A DNA stretch of 64,000 nt, taken from contig NW_026252147.1 in the NCBI RefSeq assembly GCF_025399195.1, positions 1 to 64,000 on the forward strand, in the 5' to 3' direction. Below, in pieces: positions 10,948 through 23,260 of this stretch (its first letter is position 1; each line of letters starts with the position of its first letter). The position numbers were made by a program, and so were the translations under genes. The notes under the pieces are model-generated. The model worked only from the letters and a program-made list of their open reading frames with translations, was not told the DNA's origin and made no database searches. The DNA is from Umbelopsis ramanniana AG. Taxonomy: Eukaryota > Mucoromycota > Umbelopsidomycetes > Umbelopsidales > Umbelopsidaceae.

Positions 10948-11445
10948 TTATGATGCAAAATGCTGTAGTAATAAAAACCAAATTTAACCGGACTGTACAC
11001 ACGACTGCTGAAGACAGAAAATTTGCCTTACCACTTCATCAAAACTTTCGGGATGAATAGTGACAGTATTAGTACTTGCCGGGACAGTAATGACTTTGCT
11101 ACCTAAGCGCATGATAACGTTCCTATTTTTCTTCCCTAGCAAATCAGCATCAAACACAACAGTTTCTTCCGCATTGGTGATAGTTTTTGTGACCAATGTA
11201 TCTCCAAGCTTTGCCGTTAATGTGAAAGGTTGAAATGTGCACGTTGGAACAGTTGCTTGCGTTGCACTATTAGCCTCATTTGTATAGGAGTTGAGATTGA
11301 TGGTGTATGTTGCACTGTTAGCGTGAACGGTTAATATTTCTGTACCAATGAGCACTTTTGCTGTCGTTAGGCTGTTGACAGTGTCGGCCGCGACAAAATT
11401 AAAGATAAGCAGAAATGCAGATATAGTCGTTAGTAATCGATTCAT
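10948..11445 (-). CDS. Orphan secreted protein
   Basis: Start chosen at 11445 because a clear signal peptide follows at once (MNRLLTTISAFLLIFNFVAA); upstream in-frame methionines would bury it. The mature part is Thr/Val/Asn-rich and alternates polar and hydrophobic residues, suggesting a beta-sandwich, with a single Cys. Exon 1 probably ends at 11032 with donor GTAAGG; joining to acceptor CTACAG at 10963 gives a short last exon (HFAS and stop) ending at 10948. Without splicing the frame runs on to 10984. It lies tail to tail with the histidine kinase, 263 bases apart. No family was recognised; a secreted or wall-associated role is inference. Confidence 0.6.
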
Positions 11446-12102
11446 AGTCAAAAAAGAAAGAAAGGGAAGGTGGAAGGATGAATATTTCATACAGTGCCTC
11501 TCAGAATAATGTATAATGTTCATTATTGATGGGTCATTCCTTTCTTATTGGGTACATACATACTTTGTCCCTATTCGTGCTGTCATGGCCAGTAAAGGTA
11601 ATATTAGCTACAGTTGATGGTTAGGTACAGTACCGCCATCTTGATCTTGCCTAGAAATGATAAAATCAATAATTGAGTGCCAGGAAGTAATTTTTTACAT
11701 ATCCTTGCTGAATTGTTGGCCGATTAAGCTGTCTGTCACCCTGCCAATACTGCGTTTCCATTCCAGTTCAAAAGTGAAAGGTATCGCATATATATAATGC
11801 TACGTCTGTGGGAAACTATCACATAATTCAATCCCACATTGGAATAACTATTGTCGTGAAGCCCTAAAAAATGTGCGCCAAGGCATCTAACAGAAATTGC
11901 AACAGAGAACAGAAGATGACAGACAATATCATAAGCCATTAGAAAAAGGAAATTGAATTGTACAACACTTTATATAAAACTTCTCTCCAGCTGTTAGTAG
12001 TTCTTCTGAATAAGCTAGGCTTTATAAGAGATGCTAAAGCTCAATCCTACTCTCTTCGTTACATAATGAGTTTACACAACTAACAAATACATTCTTTGTA
12101 TA
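11446..12102. other. Intergenic stretch
   Basis: About 650 bases between the secreted-protein gene and the 3' end of the Trs120 gene. It holds the promoter of the former and 3' sequence of the latter; no gene or clear motif was recognised. Confidence 0.5.
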
Positions 12103-15100
12103 TTAGAGACTGTCTACGACGTCAATAATGGTACGCTCATGATCGAAGACAATTTCTCGTGTAAATACGTCTTCTACGTGAAACAAAAAATTGTACCTTC
12201 CTCTTGATAGGAAACAAAGAGGTAGTCTATGCTTAGCACTTTCAGCATTAGGTGGTATCTATTGAGAATAATCGTTGTTAAATGATGTTCATGGTTCAAT
12301 GTGGCTCAGGGAGGAGTGGGATAGATGTCGTACCTCTGGTAAAATTACATGCAACAAGCCTTGCCACAAAATATTATTACTGGAATCACACTCCCTGAGC
12401 GTATTTCCATAATCTTGTACCGGCTGGACGCGTAAAATGGCCTTCAGCGGAAGTGCTGTACATTTTTGAATGAGCATTCTAATTGCCACTTGAATATTTC
12501 ATATATGTAAACCTACCTCTGTGATTTCGAATGGCAATGGTCATGTCGATAAACTTATTGCTAGGCACTTCAAAAGATCTGTGTGCAAGCCGCCTGGAAT
12601 CTTCAATGTTGACCAAAAATTCGATGTCGCTCTTCTGCAAGACGCTTAGTTGCGTAGGTGTAAGGCGTAAAGTTGACCGAAGCTGCAGATCACCTTCCCT
12701 TCGAGTTGAAGAGCAACGCCATGTAGCCGTCAGTCGTTTAAGTAGCTCTTCCCGATACCAGAACATTCGTAATCGAGCCCTCTCTTGTTCAGGCGCAACC
12801 TTTGGTGCCTGGGAGACCACAAACTGTTTGGATGGATCAACAGAGGGAACTGGCTTCACCAATTTTTCTGCAGATAGGTAAATACGACGGACAGGAACTG
12901 TAATCCTGAAAATGGATCCAGAATTGATGTTCAATGATAAAGCCAACGAGACTCGCACACAAATAGATATTAGTCAATTACCTTGTTGTTAGTCCTGGTT
13001 GTATAGTGACGGGAAAATATATAGTATCGTCGTTAGCTGGATCATTTTCTAAAGAGTTACGAATGGTAAACTGTATGTCAAATGGTGTAGTCCAGATGTT
13101 TCGTACATCCATGGCAACAAGGCAGTAATCATGTTTGCTGTTTTCATCAAAATCGAATGAGGCAATGTCTGCTTGTACGGATTGTAGTAGCCTTTCCACG
13201 GGGTTTAAACTACTGCTTTCGTTCAACGCGATGATGTCCTTCTTCTTGCTTTCATCAATAGTAGCTTGCTCCACATTTGATTGTGAACGTAAATACAAAA
13301 TATCCCAATTTGATGGCTCCAAGTGCTGTGATACTGTGATGAGAAGAGGCAAATAAAGCTGTCTGGTATAAAAGACTGGCATGGCTTGCTTTTGGCTTTC
13401 TGTCTCGTCAAGCGTTTCACTACTAACAATTCGATCAATGTATCCATAGTCAATCTGAATTGTGCCGTTGTTGCAATGACGCTTGCCAAACACATTGACA
13501 TGAAGGCTCCACTTCTCTCCCGGTGGCAAAGATATTTTTTGTCCTGAGGTGGTAGCAATCTCCTTGCCAGATCCTTCCCATGAAAATACAGGGGTTCCTT
13601 TGGTGAACAACTCGACTTCATAAACTTCTTCAGCAGGTAATTCGGGATTTATAGGGAGCGGATTAGTGGTGGTGCTATCTGAGAATGATAACGTGATGAA
13701 GTCAACAGGTATGTTGCCAATGTTTTCCAGTTCGATGTTAATCTGGCTGATTTCGCCTTCAAAGAGCATGAGTGCTCCATGCAGAAGCGAAGTTTCTCGA
13801 ATCTTCAGAAGTGGCTGTTCAGGGATCACTTCTAAGACATAACGATTGGCTATTTCAGGGGGATTGCATGTGTCAGTAAAAATTATTGTGTTGACGGAAT
13901 ACAAACAATTGCCTTTGTACATACCTTCTGAACCAGCCGCATCTGATGAAGACTGACCGGCAGCGTTAGATCCGTGAGCTGCACTGGTCTTCGTATTTTC
14001 CTCTGTCCTATCAACAGCTTCTTCCATCAAAAATTCTTGTTCTGAAAATCCAGCAATCTTAATATGGCACCCTTTTATGATCATCTTTCCAGCCTCCTTT
14101 GGTGTTCCAGTAAGCCGTATTGTCAAAGATGCATTGGCTGGTATAGTGGTAGAGGCAATGGTGGGCTCGAATGCAGCTCCGGAGGTACTGGTGTCGTATA
14201 CAGTTAATTGTATGCTGATATGGTCATAATGTGATCATAAACTAGAACTCACCTTAAACTGATACTCTGTAGCTCTAAGTCAAATCCAAATGGATTGGAA
14301 AGCAATACCTTGAACTCCGTAAATTCGTTGGTGACAAGAACTGTGTGGCGGTGAGAGGGTAACTTTTTGTTACTGAAGGGATTGTAGATGAAAGGGTCGC
14401 CATCACTGACTGTAACTGCGACTTCGCGCTTAACAGAGTGAGGAGAAACTGCCTTCCTTGCAATTGGTTTAACCGCTTCGATGCTTTTGACGAGATCTAC
14501 ACCCCAGTAGTTGATGTTGGAATCGACATGGCCCGCTTTCTTTCCAGCCGCAACTATTCTTTGTATTGTTGAGGCCAATCTGATTTGTTCGTCTTTGGAG
14601 ATATATTTATACATTTTGCGCAAGAGAATTGTAGTATATCGAAGCATGGAAGTGTAGTCTAGTTCGGAAGAATAAGAGTCAGTTTGCTAGACGCTAATTA
14701 AATTAGCAAGAGTCAAAACAGCGAACCTGGCAGAGCCTCAGAGACTGTTATACATTCCCGAAGAACTTCTATCTGAAGTTCTGGCCAGCCGAAATGAGAA
14801 GCTGATTTACTTCGTAATGATTTTGAACTGGGTTGCGTGTATGAATCGGGGCCTTAAATAAAATTGGATTAGCTTCATTTCGTATTGGTATCTCTATACC
14901 ATCAGTCTTACCTTCGATACCGTATGAATCACAGATTCTCTCTAGGACAAGAAGAATGCCCTTATCATGTCGTCCAGTGTGTTTTCCGTTCCTTCCATCT
15001 TCATGCTTTGAGCTGATGACTTTTGTATGTGCTTGTATCAACAAAGGCAATATGATCTGAACGCTCTCTCGCATCAAAAAGGCGGCTTTCCTCTGGAATC

Positions 15101-17136
15101 CGACGACGGATAGAAGGGATACCATGCAGTTTGTGGCAATGATCTAAATTTGCAAGAAAGAGCTTAATATCGATTTCATACGAAACTTCTAACTTGGTTG
15201 CCGTCTTTACCTGGTCCATTACTGGTATATCTCGCATATGATTACCAGCAGCTCGCATGGTCCATTCTGCTATGCTTAGTCGGGTGACTCCGCTGTCTTT
15301 AAGCATTTTTGGGTCCATAACCATATGGTCACCTTCTTGTTCATTTTCAGCTACCCCAGATGTCAGCTTGCCTTGGACCAACAGTGCCACCACTTTATCG
15401 TTCCAACCACCGTTCATGGCAACTGTCAACAGAAATCGAGCAACTTTAATGCAGGCTTCGACATAAACGAGTGTCGGTAGTGGCAGTACGGATGTGCTGG
15501 GTACTTTTGCATATTTCTGCATGACAGATTCATATTTTTGAGGAATTTCAACAATACTTGACGGTAGGCCAGAGTTGGATGGTGTAGAAGACGATTGTTC
15601 AGAAGGTTCGTGAGTAGGTGATTCACTTCGAAGTTCGGGAGACATCTGTCCACGAGGGACAATGTGCTATAAGAAATGATTAAGAGCTAGCTTAGATTAT
15701 GTTAACACAGTCAAGAGACATTTACCCCAACGTCTGCATGAAGGTACTCTAATAGCAGCATGGCACAAATTTGACCTTCCATGGCACTTGCAAGCCATAA
15801 AAAGTCAGCAGTTCCTTTACAGATTTCGATAGCCTGATTGTAGCTATGTAATTCGTCATCAGTACAAATCTCAGTCTTGCCGACACGGAAATTTACCTCA
15901 TACTTACTGTGATACTGCATCAGGAAGCCTTCCAGCTAAGAGATAGAAATCCGCCAGCAGTTTTTGGATCCGTCCTGGTGTCCTTCGCTTTGTTTTGGTT
16001 ATTTCACCAGATCCAAGCATATTGGAGGCACTGTATGATCGATTCATGGTAGGAGAACGAGGCTGTTCAGAAGGTACAGGCGATTTCGTAGCAGATCTTG
16101 TAGCCGATGTGCTGGATCGCTTTAAGAATGATGTGCTTGAAGACGCCATGGGCACTGGCGATGGCATTCTTGCGCTAGATAAATTAGCTGCCGGTGGAGG
16201 ATTCAGATCGGGGCTGCTCATTGAAGGTTGCGGTAGTACTGACGCACTGGATGGAAAACTAGCTCTTATATTGGTGGGGGGTCCCAACATATTGTTCTGG
16301 AGAGGTGATTCCAGCATTTGAAGCATTTCAATACGGTGAGCCTGGATATGGTTGAAAGTTGATTAGCAGCTCATTCAACATATAAAAAGTATCCAATGCA
16401 CTTACTATCATTTCAAACTGGCTCAACAACTCGCTCGCAAAGTCACACATCATAGTACTCATATAAAATGACATGTTGCCAACGTTTGGAATCATAATCA
16501 AGCCTTTAGTGTCATCTGGTTGATTTTCAGTTGGGTCGAATGCGAAACATCTTGTTGCCACTGCCGTAGGATACTAATTGAATCCATTGTTGAGTACAGA
16601 ATTTAGCGAGAGCTTACATCAATCCGTCATCCGTACCTTGTCGAGGTTCTTTACAAATTGCTCATATCCCTCACTAAGATTTTTATCCTTCCACTCCTGA
16701 CAATCCATTATGCCGACCACCTGCATAACGTGATTCAAGTCAGAATACAAAGCTACTTGTTGGATATAGGGCTTACAAACTTACACCGAATATTCTTCTA
16801 TGGGGCTGAAAATCTTCCAAATAAGCTTGATCTCGGCTATAAGAAGTCAGAAACTGAAAGTGAAGCTGGCCTTCTTGGAAGACCTGGCTGCTGAACATGG
16901 CTGTTTCAAAGTATTTATATCATTACATCTCTGGAATGTTCCTGTATAATGCCCAGGGTTAATGGCGTACCTGTTGAATCCTTCTTCAGGTCTGGAGTCA
17001 CGTCTCCTAATCTAACCATTGCAAACTGCTTGACGAGTTCTACATGCTTCCAAAAAGTGGATTTCTTTATAGGTCCTACCGGTACAAGTAAAACACGAAT
17101 TCGACAAACTGAGGTGATGTTGATGGCTAACTCCAT
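12103..17136 (-). CDS. TRS120: TRAPP-II complex subunit Trs120 (TRAPPC9)
   Basis: TRAPP-II subunit that works with the Rab GTPase exchange core at the Golgi and endosomes. Fourteen exons (descending): 17136-16927, 16883-16785, 16720-16637, 16573-16406, 16341-15908, 15843-15726, 15666-15211, 15143-14912, 14852-14727, 14658-14253, 14214-12982, 12905-12517, 12455-12334, 12258-12103. They sum to 1411 codons, giving 1410 residues, typical of the family. Family hallmarks: N-terminal IRVLLVPVGPIKKSTFWKHV, HRRIFGVVGIMDCQEW, LLADFYLLAGRLPDA, FLWLASAMEGQ, GFQRKAAFLMRESV, HFGWPELQIEVLREC, and the C-terminal HRLPLCFLSRGRYNF. A Ser/Pro-rich insert follows residue 190. The intron between exons 10 and 11 is only 38 nt. 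Gene neighbours are unrelated. Confidence 0.95.
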
Positions 17137-17440
17137 CGTTCCAGTTAAATTCGTTGAGCGGTCCTCAACAGATGATGTGGATTAAGTACGACTGGTGCTA
17201 AAGCTCGATGTTCGGTGTTTAAATCTTAAGAGCTTAACGCTTAAATGAATGGATGGAACTTTGTGCCTATCTCACCCGGCTGACATTAATCTATATTCCT
17301 TGGCTTTGAGCAAGTAGTAGCTTATTAAAAGTGTACATAAATCTTACATGGAGTGCTTACCAAGCTTGGATCGGGGGCTCTGCCCCGAAGCACGTCAGAA
17401 GTTCAAACGCTTAAATGGGAGACCTGTCGCACAGGACAAA

Positions 17441-18484
17441 ATGTTGCTCTTTCTTTCTCGAACAATGCATTGTCCTCCTCTAAATTATTACTTTTTCGCC
17501 ATCTTCTCGATCATTTTGATATGTGGATTTGTTCTATGTTACAGAGAAATATCTCCATCAACGCGGCTTGCATATAGCAAGTTCGCCAAACAAGAAAAAC
17601 TTATGGTAACGTCGACATTTTCACGTTTCGTAACATTCCCATATGTTGAACTGACACCGTATAACATATTACATTTTTCTAGGTGCCATCAAAAATGGGA
17701 ATGCTCATCATCTATTCACCCTCTTTAGTCGTAGCTTCTTTATGTCTATGGCCGACCTTTTTCTACCGGGCATTTTATGGGCTACGACTTGTAACGTTGG
17801 CGTCCTTCGTTCACTACCTTAAGCGCGAGCTGGTACGTTTGAATTGGGCGCTTGAAAGGGAGAGTTGAAATAGTTGCTGACGTTAAATGAACAGGAGGTC
17901 CTTTTCGTTCACAACTATTCTGGCAATACGGCTTTATCTTCGTCACTGCTTATATCCACCTGTTATGCGCTTTTCACATACGCAACGTATTACTTCACTG
18001 AAAAGGTACCAGTAGTCGACTACTCTAAGACCCAATGTCTATGTGGAGCTTCTTTGTTTGTTTTCGGAGAGGGGTTAAATTTCTTACACCACCGTATACT
18101 TTCTAATTTACGTCGCCATGGATCAACTCAGTACCAGGTACTCACCAATATCCGTGACTTAATTTCACGCGTCCATGACTAACGTAATTGCAGATACCTC
18201 AAGGTGGTTTGTTCAAATACGCTTGGTGTCCTCACTACGTAAGCTATTTATCCATGTACGAGAAGAGATGGTTTGCCTAGGCTAACGCAGATTTTTGTAT
18301 TTAGCTAGGAGAAATTATGAGTTTTATCGGCTTTGCGTTGATCTCTCAGCATATATTCATTGGTCAACTTCAACTTATATCTGCTGCTTATCTCAGCATT
18401 CGGGCGTATAATACGCGAATCTGGTATGAGAAGCACTTTCATGGTGTCGAGAAAAAGTGGTGTTTGCTGCCATTTGTATTTTGA
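17441..18484 (+). CDS. Steroid 5-alpha-reductase-family membrane protein
   Basis: Predicted 260-residue polytopic ER membrane enzyme with a 3-oxo-5-alpha-steroid 4-dehydrogenase C-terminal domain. Exons: 17441-17605, 17683-17832, 17895-18137, 18194-18238, 18305-18484; all joins are in phase. Landmarks: a hydrophobic N-terminus, LEVLFVHNYSGN in the middle, FGEGLNFLHHRILSNLR, and the catalytic-domain segment IPQGGLFKYAWCPHYLGEI, ending in the usual aromatic LLPFVF. This pattern is closest to the plant-type reductase-like proteins of the family rather than to the enoyl-CoA reductase Tsc13. The substrate cannot be told from sequence. The start at 17441 is chosen because it gives the family's usual short N-terminus; an in-frame ATG at 17348 exists. 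Confidence 0.86.
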
Positions 18485-18738
18485 ACGAGTGACGCACTAA
18501 TTTGGCGAATAATTTATATCAGTCTATAATTATGCAGTAAAGATAATACATTTTCTATGATTATTCTCGAAGAACAATGAGTTTGTTACAGCGTGGCAAC
18601 AGTACAGCCAAACTGTTCCTGCAAAGGTGATATCGGGAAATGGGGTCGAAAATTTCGCTCTCTGCGTGATCAGAAAAAATTCAGGCTTTTCTCTTTTTTG
18701 ACATTCGCTAAAATCTTACTGCAGTAGACGATTGCACA

Positions 18739-20303
18739 ATGTTTTCAAGACTTGTCTGCTTGAGAGCTGCACACCGTTATAATTCTAGGCTCCCATCAAA
18801 ACTTACCCCCATTGTAAGACATGCCTCCAGCCAGCAACTTGTGGAATATATAATTCGACCTCACCTTAACTACAAATACATTGCCGAGAATGCAGTCAAG
18901 ATCAACGAAAATATGAAGCAACGCAACGCATCTGGCGCGGACGCAATGGTGGTGAAGGAATTGTATCACAAACTGGCAGTCATGACCACCGAATTGAATG
19001 CACTTAGAGGCCGACGAAATGAACTTACCAAGAGCACAAAGTTGGCAAAGTCGAAAGAGGACAAAGCCGCCCTGATTGAAGAAGCAAAGGCTTTAAAAGC
19101 AACAATTCAGGAGCGAGAAATTGCTCTTGCATCTGTAGATAATCAGCTACTTTCCGAGGCAATACAAATTCCAAATGATACTAGTAAAGAAAGCCCAATT
19201 GGACCTGAAGACTGTGCACGAGTGGCTAAGATCGTTGGCACCCCAATTGATCCAGATAATCATCCTTTTCCTATCGCCGACCACCTGACTCTTGCCAAAA
19301 AGCACGACATGGTCGATTTGGAGACTGCAGCCTTGGTATCCGGTGCCAGCTTCTACTATCTCAAGAATTATGGTGCTTTACTGGAGGTGGCGTTGGTTCA
19401 ATACGCGATGCACAAGGCAGTTGAACATGGATTCAGTCCAGTTATCACCCCTGATATAGTGCGAACATCCTTTGCTTATAGTTGCGGATTCCAGCCACGC
19501 AATAATGAAATGTCCCAAATATACGATGTAACAACACCCACCATGGATGCAGATAGCCCGGCATTGTGTTTGGCAGGAACAGCTGAAATTCCTCTGGCTG
19601 GTATGTTTGCCAAGAAGATTTTAAATGAACAAGAATTGCCTAAACAAATGGTTGGATTTGGTCACGCTTTCCGAGCTGAGGCAGGCGCCCGAGGAGCTGA
19701 TACCAAAGGTCTATATCGAGTACATCAGTTCTCCAAGGTTGAACTGTTTGCAGTTTCTCGTCCTGACCAAAGTGAAATGATTATGGAAAAGCTGCTCAAG
19801 CTTCAAGAGGACATTTTTACAGAGTTGGGACTCTGTTTCCGGTAAATACATTAAAAACTGCTACATCGCCAATGTTTGTTAACGCTAATTTTGCTTCTTG
19901 TCAACAATCAGAGTGTTGGATATGCCAAGTGAAGAATTGGGCGGTAGCGCCAACCGCAAATTCGATATGGAAGCATGGATGCCTGGTAGAAGGGCATGGG
20001 GCGAAGTAAGTTAAATACTATCATGTCCTGTTAGGCGCCAGATAAATTGTGCTTACGAACTTTTCGTCATAGATTTCATCTACCTCAAATTGTACAGACT
20101 ATCAAGCTAGGCGACTTAGTATCCGATATAGACCGCGAGAACCAACAGCGCCGTTAGAGTTTTGTCATACCTTAAATGGAACAGCCATAGCCGTTCCAAG
20201 AGTTTTGATTGCCATCATAGAAAACTTCCAAGACAAGGATGGTAGAATAGAAATTCCAAGTGCATTGCGCAAATGGCTACCTGGAACCCCTACGCATATT
20301 TAA
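18739..20303 (+). CDS. DIA4: Mitochondrial seryl-tRNA synthetase
   Basis: Charges mitochondrial tRNA-Ser. Exons 18739-19841, 19912-20005 and 20073-20303 give 476 codons, 475 residues. The first 30 residues are basic and Ser/Arg-rich, fitting a mitochondrial presequence. An N-terminal coiled-coil tRNA-binding arm covers about 45-135. Class II motif 2 is visible as [20 protein letters not shown] and the following [11 protein letters not shown]; the motif 3 region is [18 protein letters not shown]. The order and spacing fit SerRS, and the presequence and length point to the organelle enzyme rather than the cytosolic one. Confidence 0.93.
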
Positions 20304-20430
20304 ATGAGCATAGAATAAAATCCTCAAAGTTGTGGGGCTACTGCCTTGCAAACATCATCCAGACTGCGTCGATTTTTCTGTCCCACATCAGGAGACCAGG
20401 TGTGGATAAATACTGCAAAAGTGGTAAAAA

Positions 20431-21238
20431 GTGTGGTTTTTTTCATCTTTCTTTTCCTTCTTCTACTTCAAAGTATTACGACAGAGCGTTGGAGCCTACC
20501 CAGGGTGTGTCCAACAGCACCTAATGTCCAACAGTACGGACAGTAGTAATAGTGCACTTGATTCGTCCAAACTTTCACTTGGTATAGGGATTACAGCAGC
20601 GCTATTAGTCATAGTTGGCGGTATGTCGCAAATACGAAGGAAAGAACCGAGGTCTATGACAGCGTCTAACCCCGTAATAGCTCTTCTATGTCTACAGATA
20701 CTCCGTTACAGATACCTTGATATCCATAACCAATTTTATGGTGTCTCTCAACCATCCCATATAGGCGTTTTGGCAAATACAACCCTTTCAAACAACAGCA
20801 TTGAACTTCTTCCAATACATTCCTATGTCGATATAGAAGAAAATGTTTCCAACAGAGGAGATTATGACATTTGCGCTGTCTGTTTGGATCAATTTGAGGA
20901 AAACATTAGTCAAGTTCGAAAACTTCCATGTAATCATATATTTCACGCTGCTTGTATCGGTAAGTATGATGTAAAATTTGTCGAACTAGGATGAGGAGCC
21001 ATGATACTAATGGCCACAACAATTTTAAGATCCTTGGTTGAAGGACAGGAGCGGGTTTTGCCCCATATGTAAAGCGAGCGCACATATAAAAGCAAAGCAG
21101 AAAGATAAAGGCGCTCACGAGGATGAGATTGAGCATTCAGCTGCGGTCACTCAAAGAGAAGACTTCCAACAACACCTCATAGGGCTGCGGACAGAACTAA
21201 CACCGCATCGACCGCCACCTTTGGATGAAAATCCATAA
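20431..21238 (+). CDS. Membrane-anchored RING-H2 ubiquitin ligase
   Basis: Two exons (20431-20959 and 21030-21238), 245 residues. A single membrane segment (LGIGITAALLVIVGG) follows a short polar N-terminus rich in Asn and Ser. The RING-H2 finger is split by the intron: CAVCLDQFEEN, LPCNHIFHAACI, then DPWLKDRSGFCPIC. This C3H2C3 spacing is that of ATL/Goliath-type E3 ligases. The C-terminus is polar. The start is uncertain: ATG at 20431 gives an extra aromatic, hydrophobic lead (possible signal peptide), while ATG at 20524 gives a plain type III arrangement. It lies 127 bases after the SerRS stop on the same strand. Substrates unknown. Confidence 0.82.
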
Positions 21239-21995
21239 CCACAATTGTTCGTCGAGTTGTTTTATTTTGTGTAATTTTCTCTAATATTCCAATTTTTGGA
21301 ACAACCTTATCCGTTAAGTAATTAATTATTATGTATTTTCTATAATGTACAAAAGTTTGAGGAGCTTGTCTTGAGCGTGACGCTTTCTTCGTCAAAAGCT
21401 ATATCGAGTATTTAACACTGTTTATTAAGAAATATTTGACACAATATTAAAAACGAACTCACTGCAAACTGTATATTTAAGTTTGGTTAAACGGATGACA
21501 AGTCGGTCTAGCAAATTTACAGTCTCATTGCGATTGCGTTCCCAGTCAAACATGTCATAAGTATCCAAGTTTAAAAATGGCAGTAACTATCTCGGACACC
21601 TAGAGGACCGTACGAGGTATGGAAGCTTGGTGACCCTGAAAGCAATGTGTGCTACTGACTACTGGAGTTATGTTCAACGTTTTTCTCTTTGACTTACTTT
21701 GTTGGGCACTATGACCTCTTTTTCATTGCTGATGATTTGATACGCTGACTTGCTATATCATGAGATACATATAATTTTTTAAAATCGATTTCGTCCATCC
21801 TAATTAGATAGTCGTCTTATCGTGGGCTCCGTGATGTGCGCTCTGCTATACAATTCCACTGGGCTGTAACCCAGTCCCTCAACTGCCTGGGAAACGAAAA
21901 TGAGCACGTGACCTAGTTTTTTTCTTTTTTTTCGTTTGGGTTGTAGCTTTTGACCTTTTAGAATTCAACTCAAGTTTTCCTAACCTTCGCCACAC
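21239..21995. other. Intergenic stretch
   Basis: About 750 bases of AT-rich sequence with no supported gene. It contains the promoter of the mitochondrial L1 gene; a T-rich tract (21918-21938) lies about 60 bases before that ATG. A short minus-strand open frame at 21177-21395 overlaps the RING gene end and is not supported. Confidence 0.5.
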
Positions 21996-22944
21996 ATGTT
22001 TGCTGCAAAACGTACTGCAACATTGATTGTCACACGATCGACGGTCAATAGATTGCAGCAGGCTGCAGGCTATGCCAGTAAAAAGACTGTCAAGGAGAAC
22101 CCTAATGCCCTTGATTTGCACGAAGCCATTCGAATTTTGAAGGCAGTTGAAGTCGGTCGACCACAACACCAAATTGAAATGCATGTTCAATGCAAAATAG
22201 AAAAATCAACTCCTCCTATTCGAGGCTCTATTTCTTTACCACGAGGCGTCAAGCAAGAAGCATCAATATTAGTGTTCGCTGAAGGCAAGAAGGCTGAAGA
22301 AGCACGAACGGCTGGTGCGGCTTACGTTGGTGGACAGGAACTAATTGAACAAGTTAAAAATGGAGACATCAAGTTTGATAAATGCCTTGCAACACCTGAC
22401 ATGCTTCCAGCTGTCGCTAAGATTGCTAGAATACTCGGTCCAAAGGGACTCATGCCTACTTTGAAAAAAGGTAAGCATAGGTAGTTTATAAGACCATGTC
22501 TGGATTTTTCGGGAAAGTCTAAATAGGATATACAGGAACTGTCACCGAGGATATCTTCAGTACCGTGCAAAAATCAAAAGGCTCCTTCGATTTCAAGGGC
22601 GACAAAAATGGTGTTTTGCACACTGGGTTTGCTCGTGTCAGTTTTACATCAGAGGAAATTGAAGGTATGAACATATCTATATCATGTCACTGAACGGTGC
22701 TGTGTTGACTAATAGCCGCCGTCCTCCATTTGTAGCCAATTTGCGAGCAATTCTTGAGGAAGTCAAGGTGTTTGGAAAGGCACACAACTTGAAAGGTAAT
22801 GTTTAAAGTGACGGGGATGATTTCTTTCAAGTCATGACAACGATCTCTTACCACTCTCATGTTAATATAGGCGTCATTCGCAATGTCGTTTTATCCTCCA
22901 CGCGAGGACCTGGTATTCACATTTCTGGATCTCAACAATTATAA
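21996..22944 (+). CDS. MRPL1: Mitochondrial large-subunit ribosomal protein L1
   Basis: Four exons, 21996-22470, 22536-22664, 22736-22795 and 22871-22944, giving 246 codons, 245 residues. The N-terminus (MFAAKRTATLIVTRSTVNRL) is a basic mitochondrial presequence. The uL1 fold is evident from ISLPRGVKQEASILVFAEG, KFDKCLATPDMLPAVAKI, the strongly conserved LGPKGLMPTLKKGTVTEDI, and the C-terminal GPGIHISGSQQL. Length fits the family. The protein forms the L1 stalk of the mitoribosome. Confidence 0.94.
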
Positions 22945-23260
22945 TCCATGACTTGCGTGTATAACCTTCATAATAGATGAAAAAATAGAAATCTCAACAT
23001 ATTCAACTACATTAAAAAGAAAAGAATGCCCTTAGCTTCAATGTTGAAATTTTGCCTATCGATATCGGGATTGCCTGTTTGAGGCACAATTAGGTCACGC
23101 AGCAAGTGGGCAGTGCCTGCAACAGGGGAGAGCATAACACATCAAAGACAACAGGATTTCTTTTTTTGTCTATTTTGCTGCTTTTTTTTTTTTATTACAA
23201 GAATTATGTACATTAAAAGCAAGGAAAACATAAAGCAAGTACCGCTTCACTTTCGTCAAG
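22945..23260. other. Convergent 3' region
   Basis: Sequence between two convergent stop codons. T-rich tracts at 23158-23195 are the only visible feature; nothing else is seen. Confidence 0.5.
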
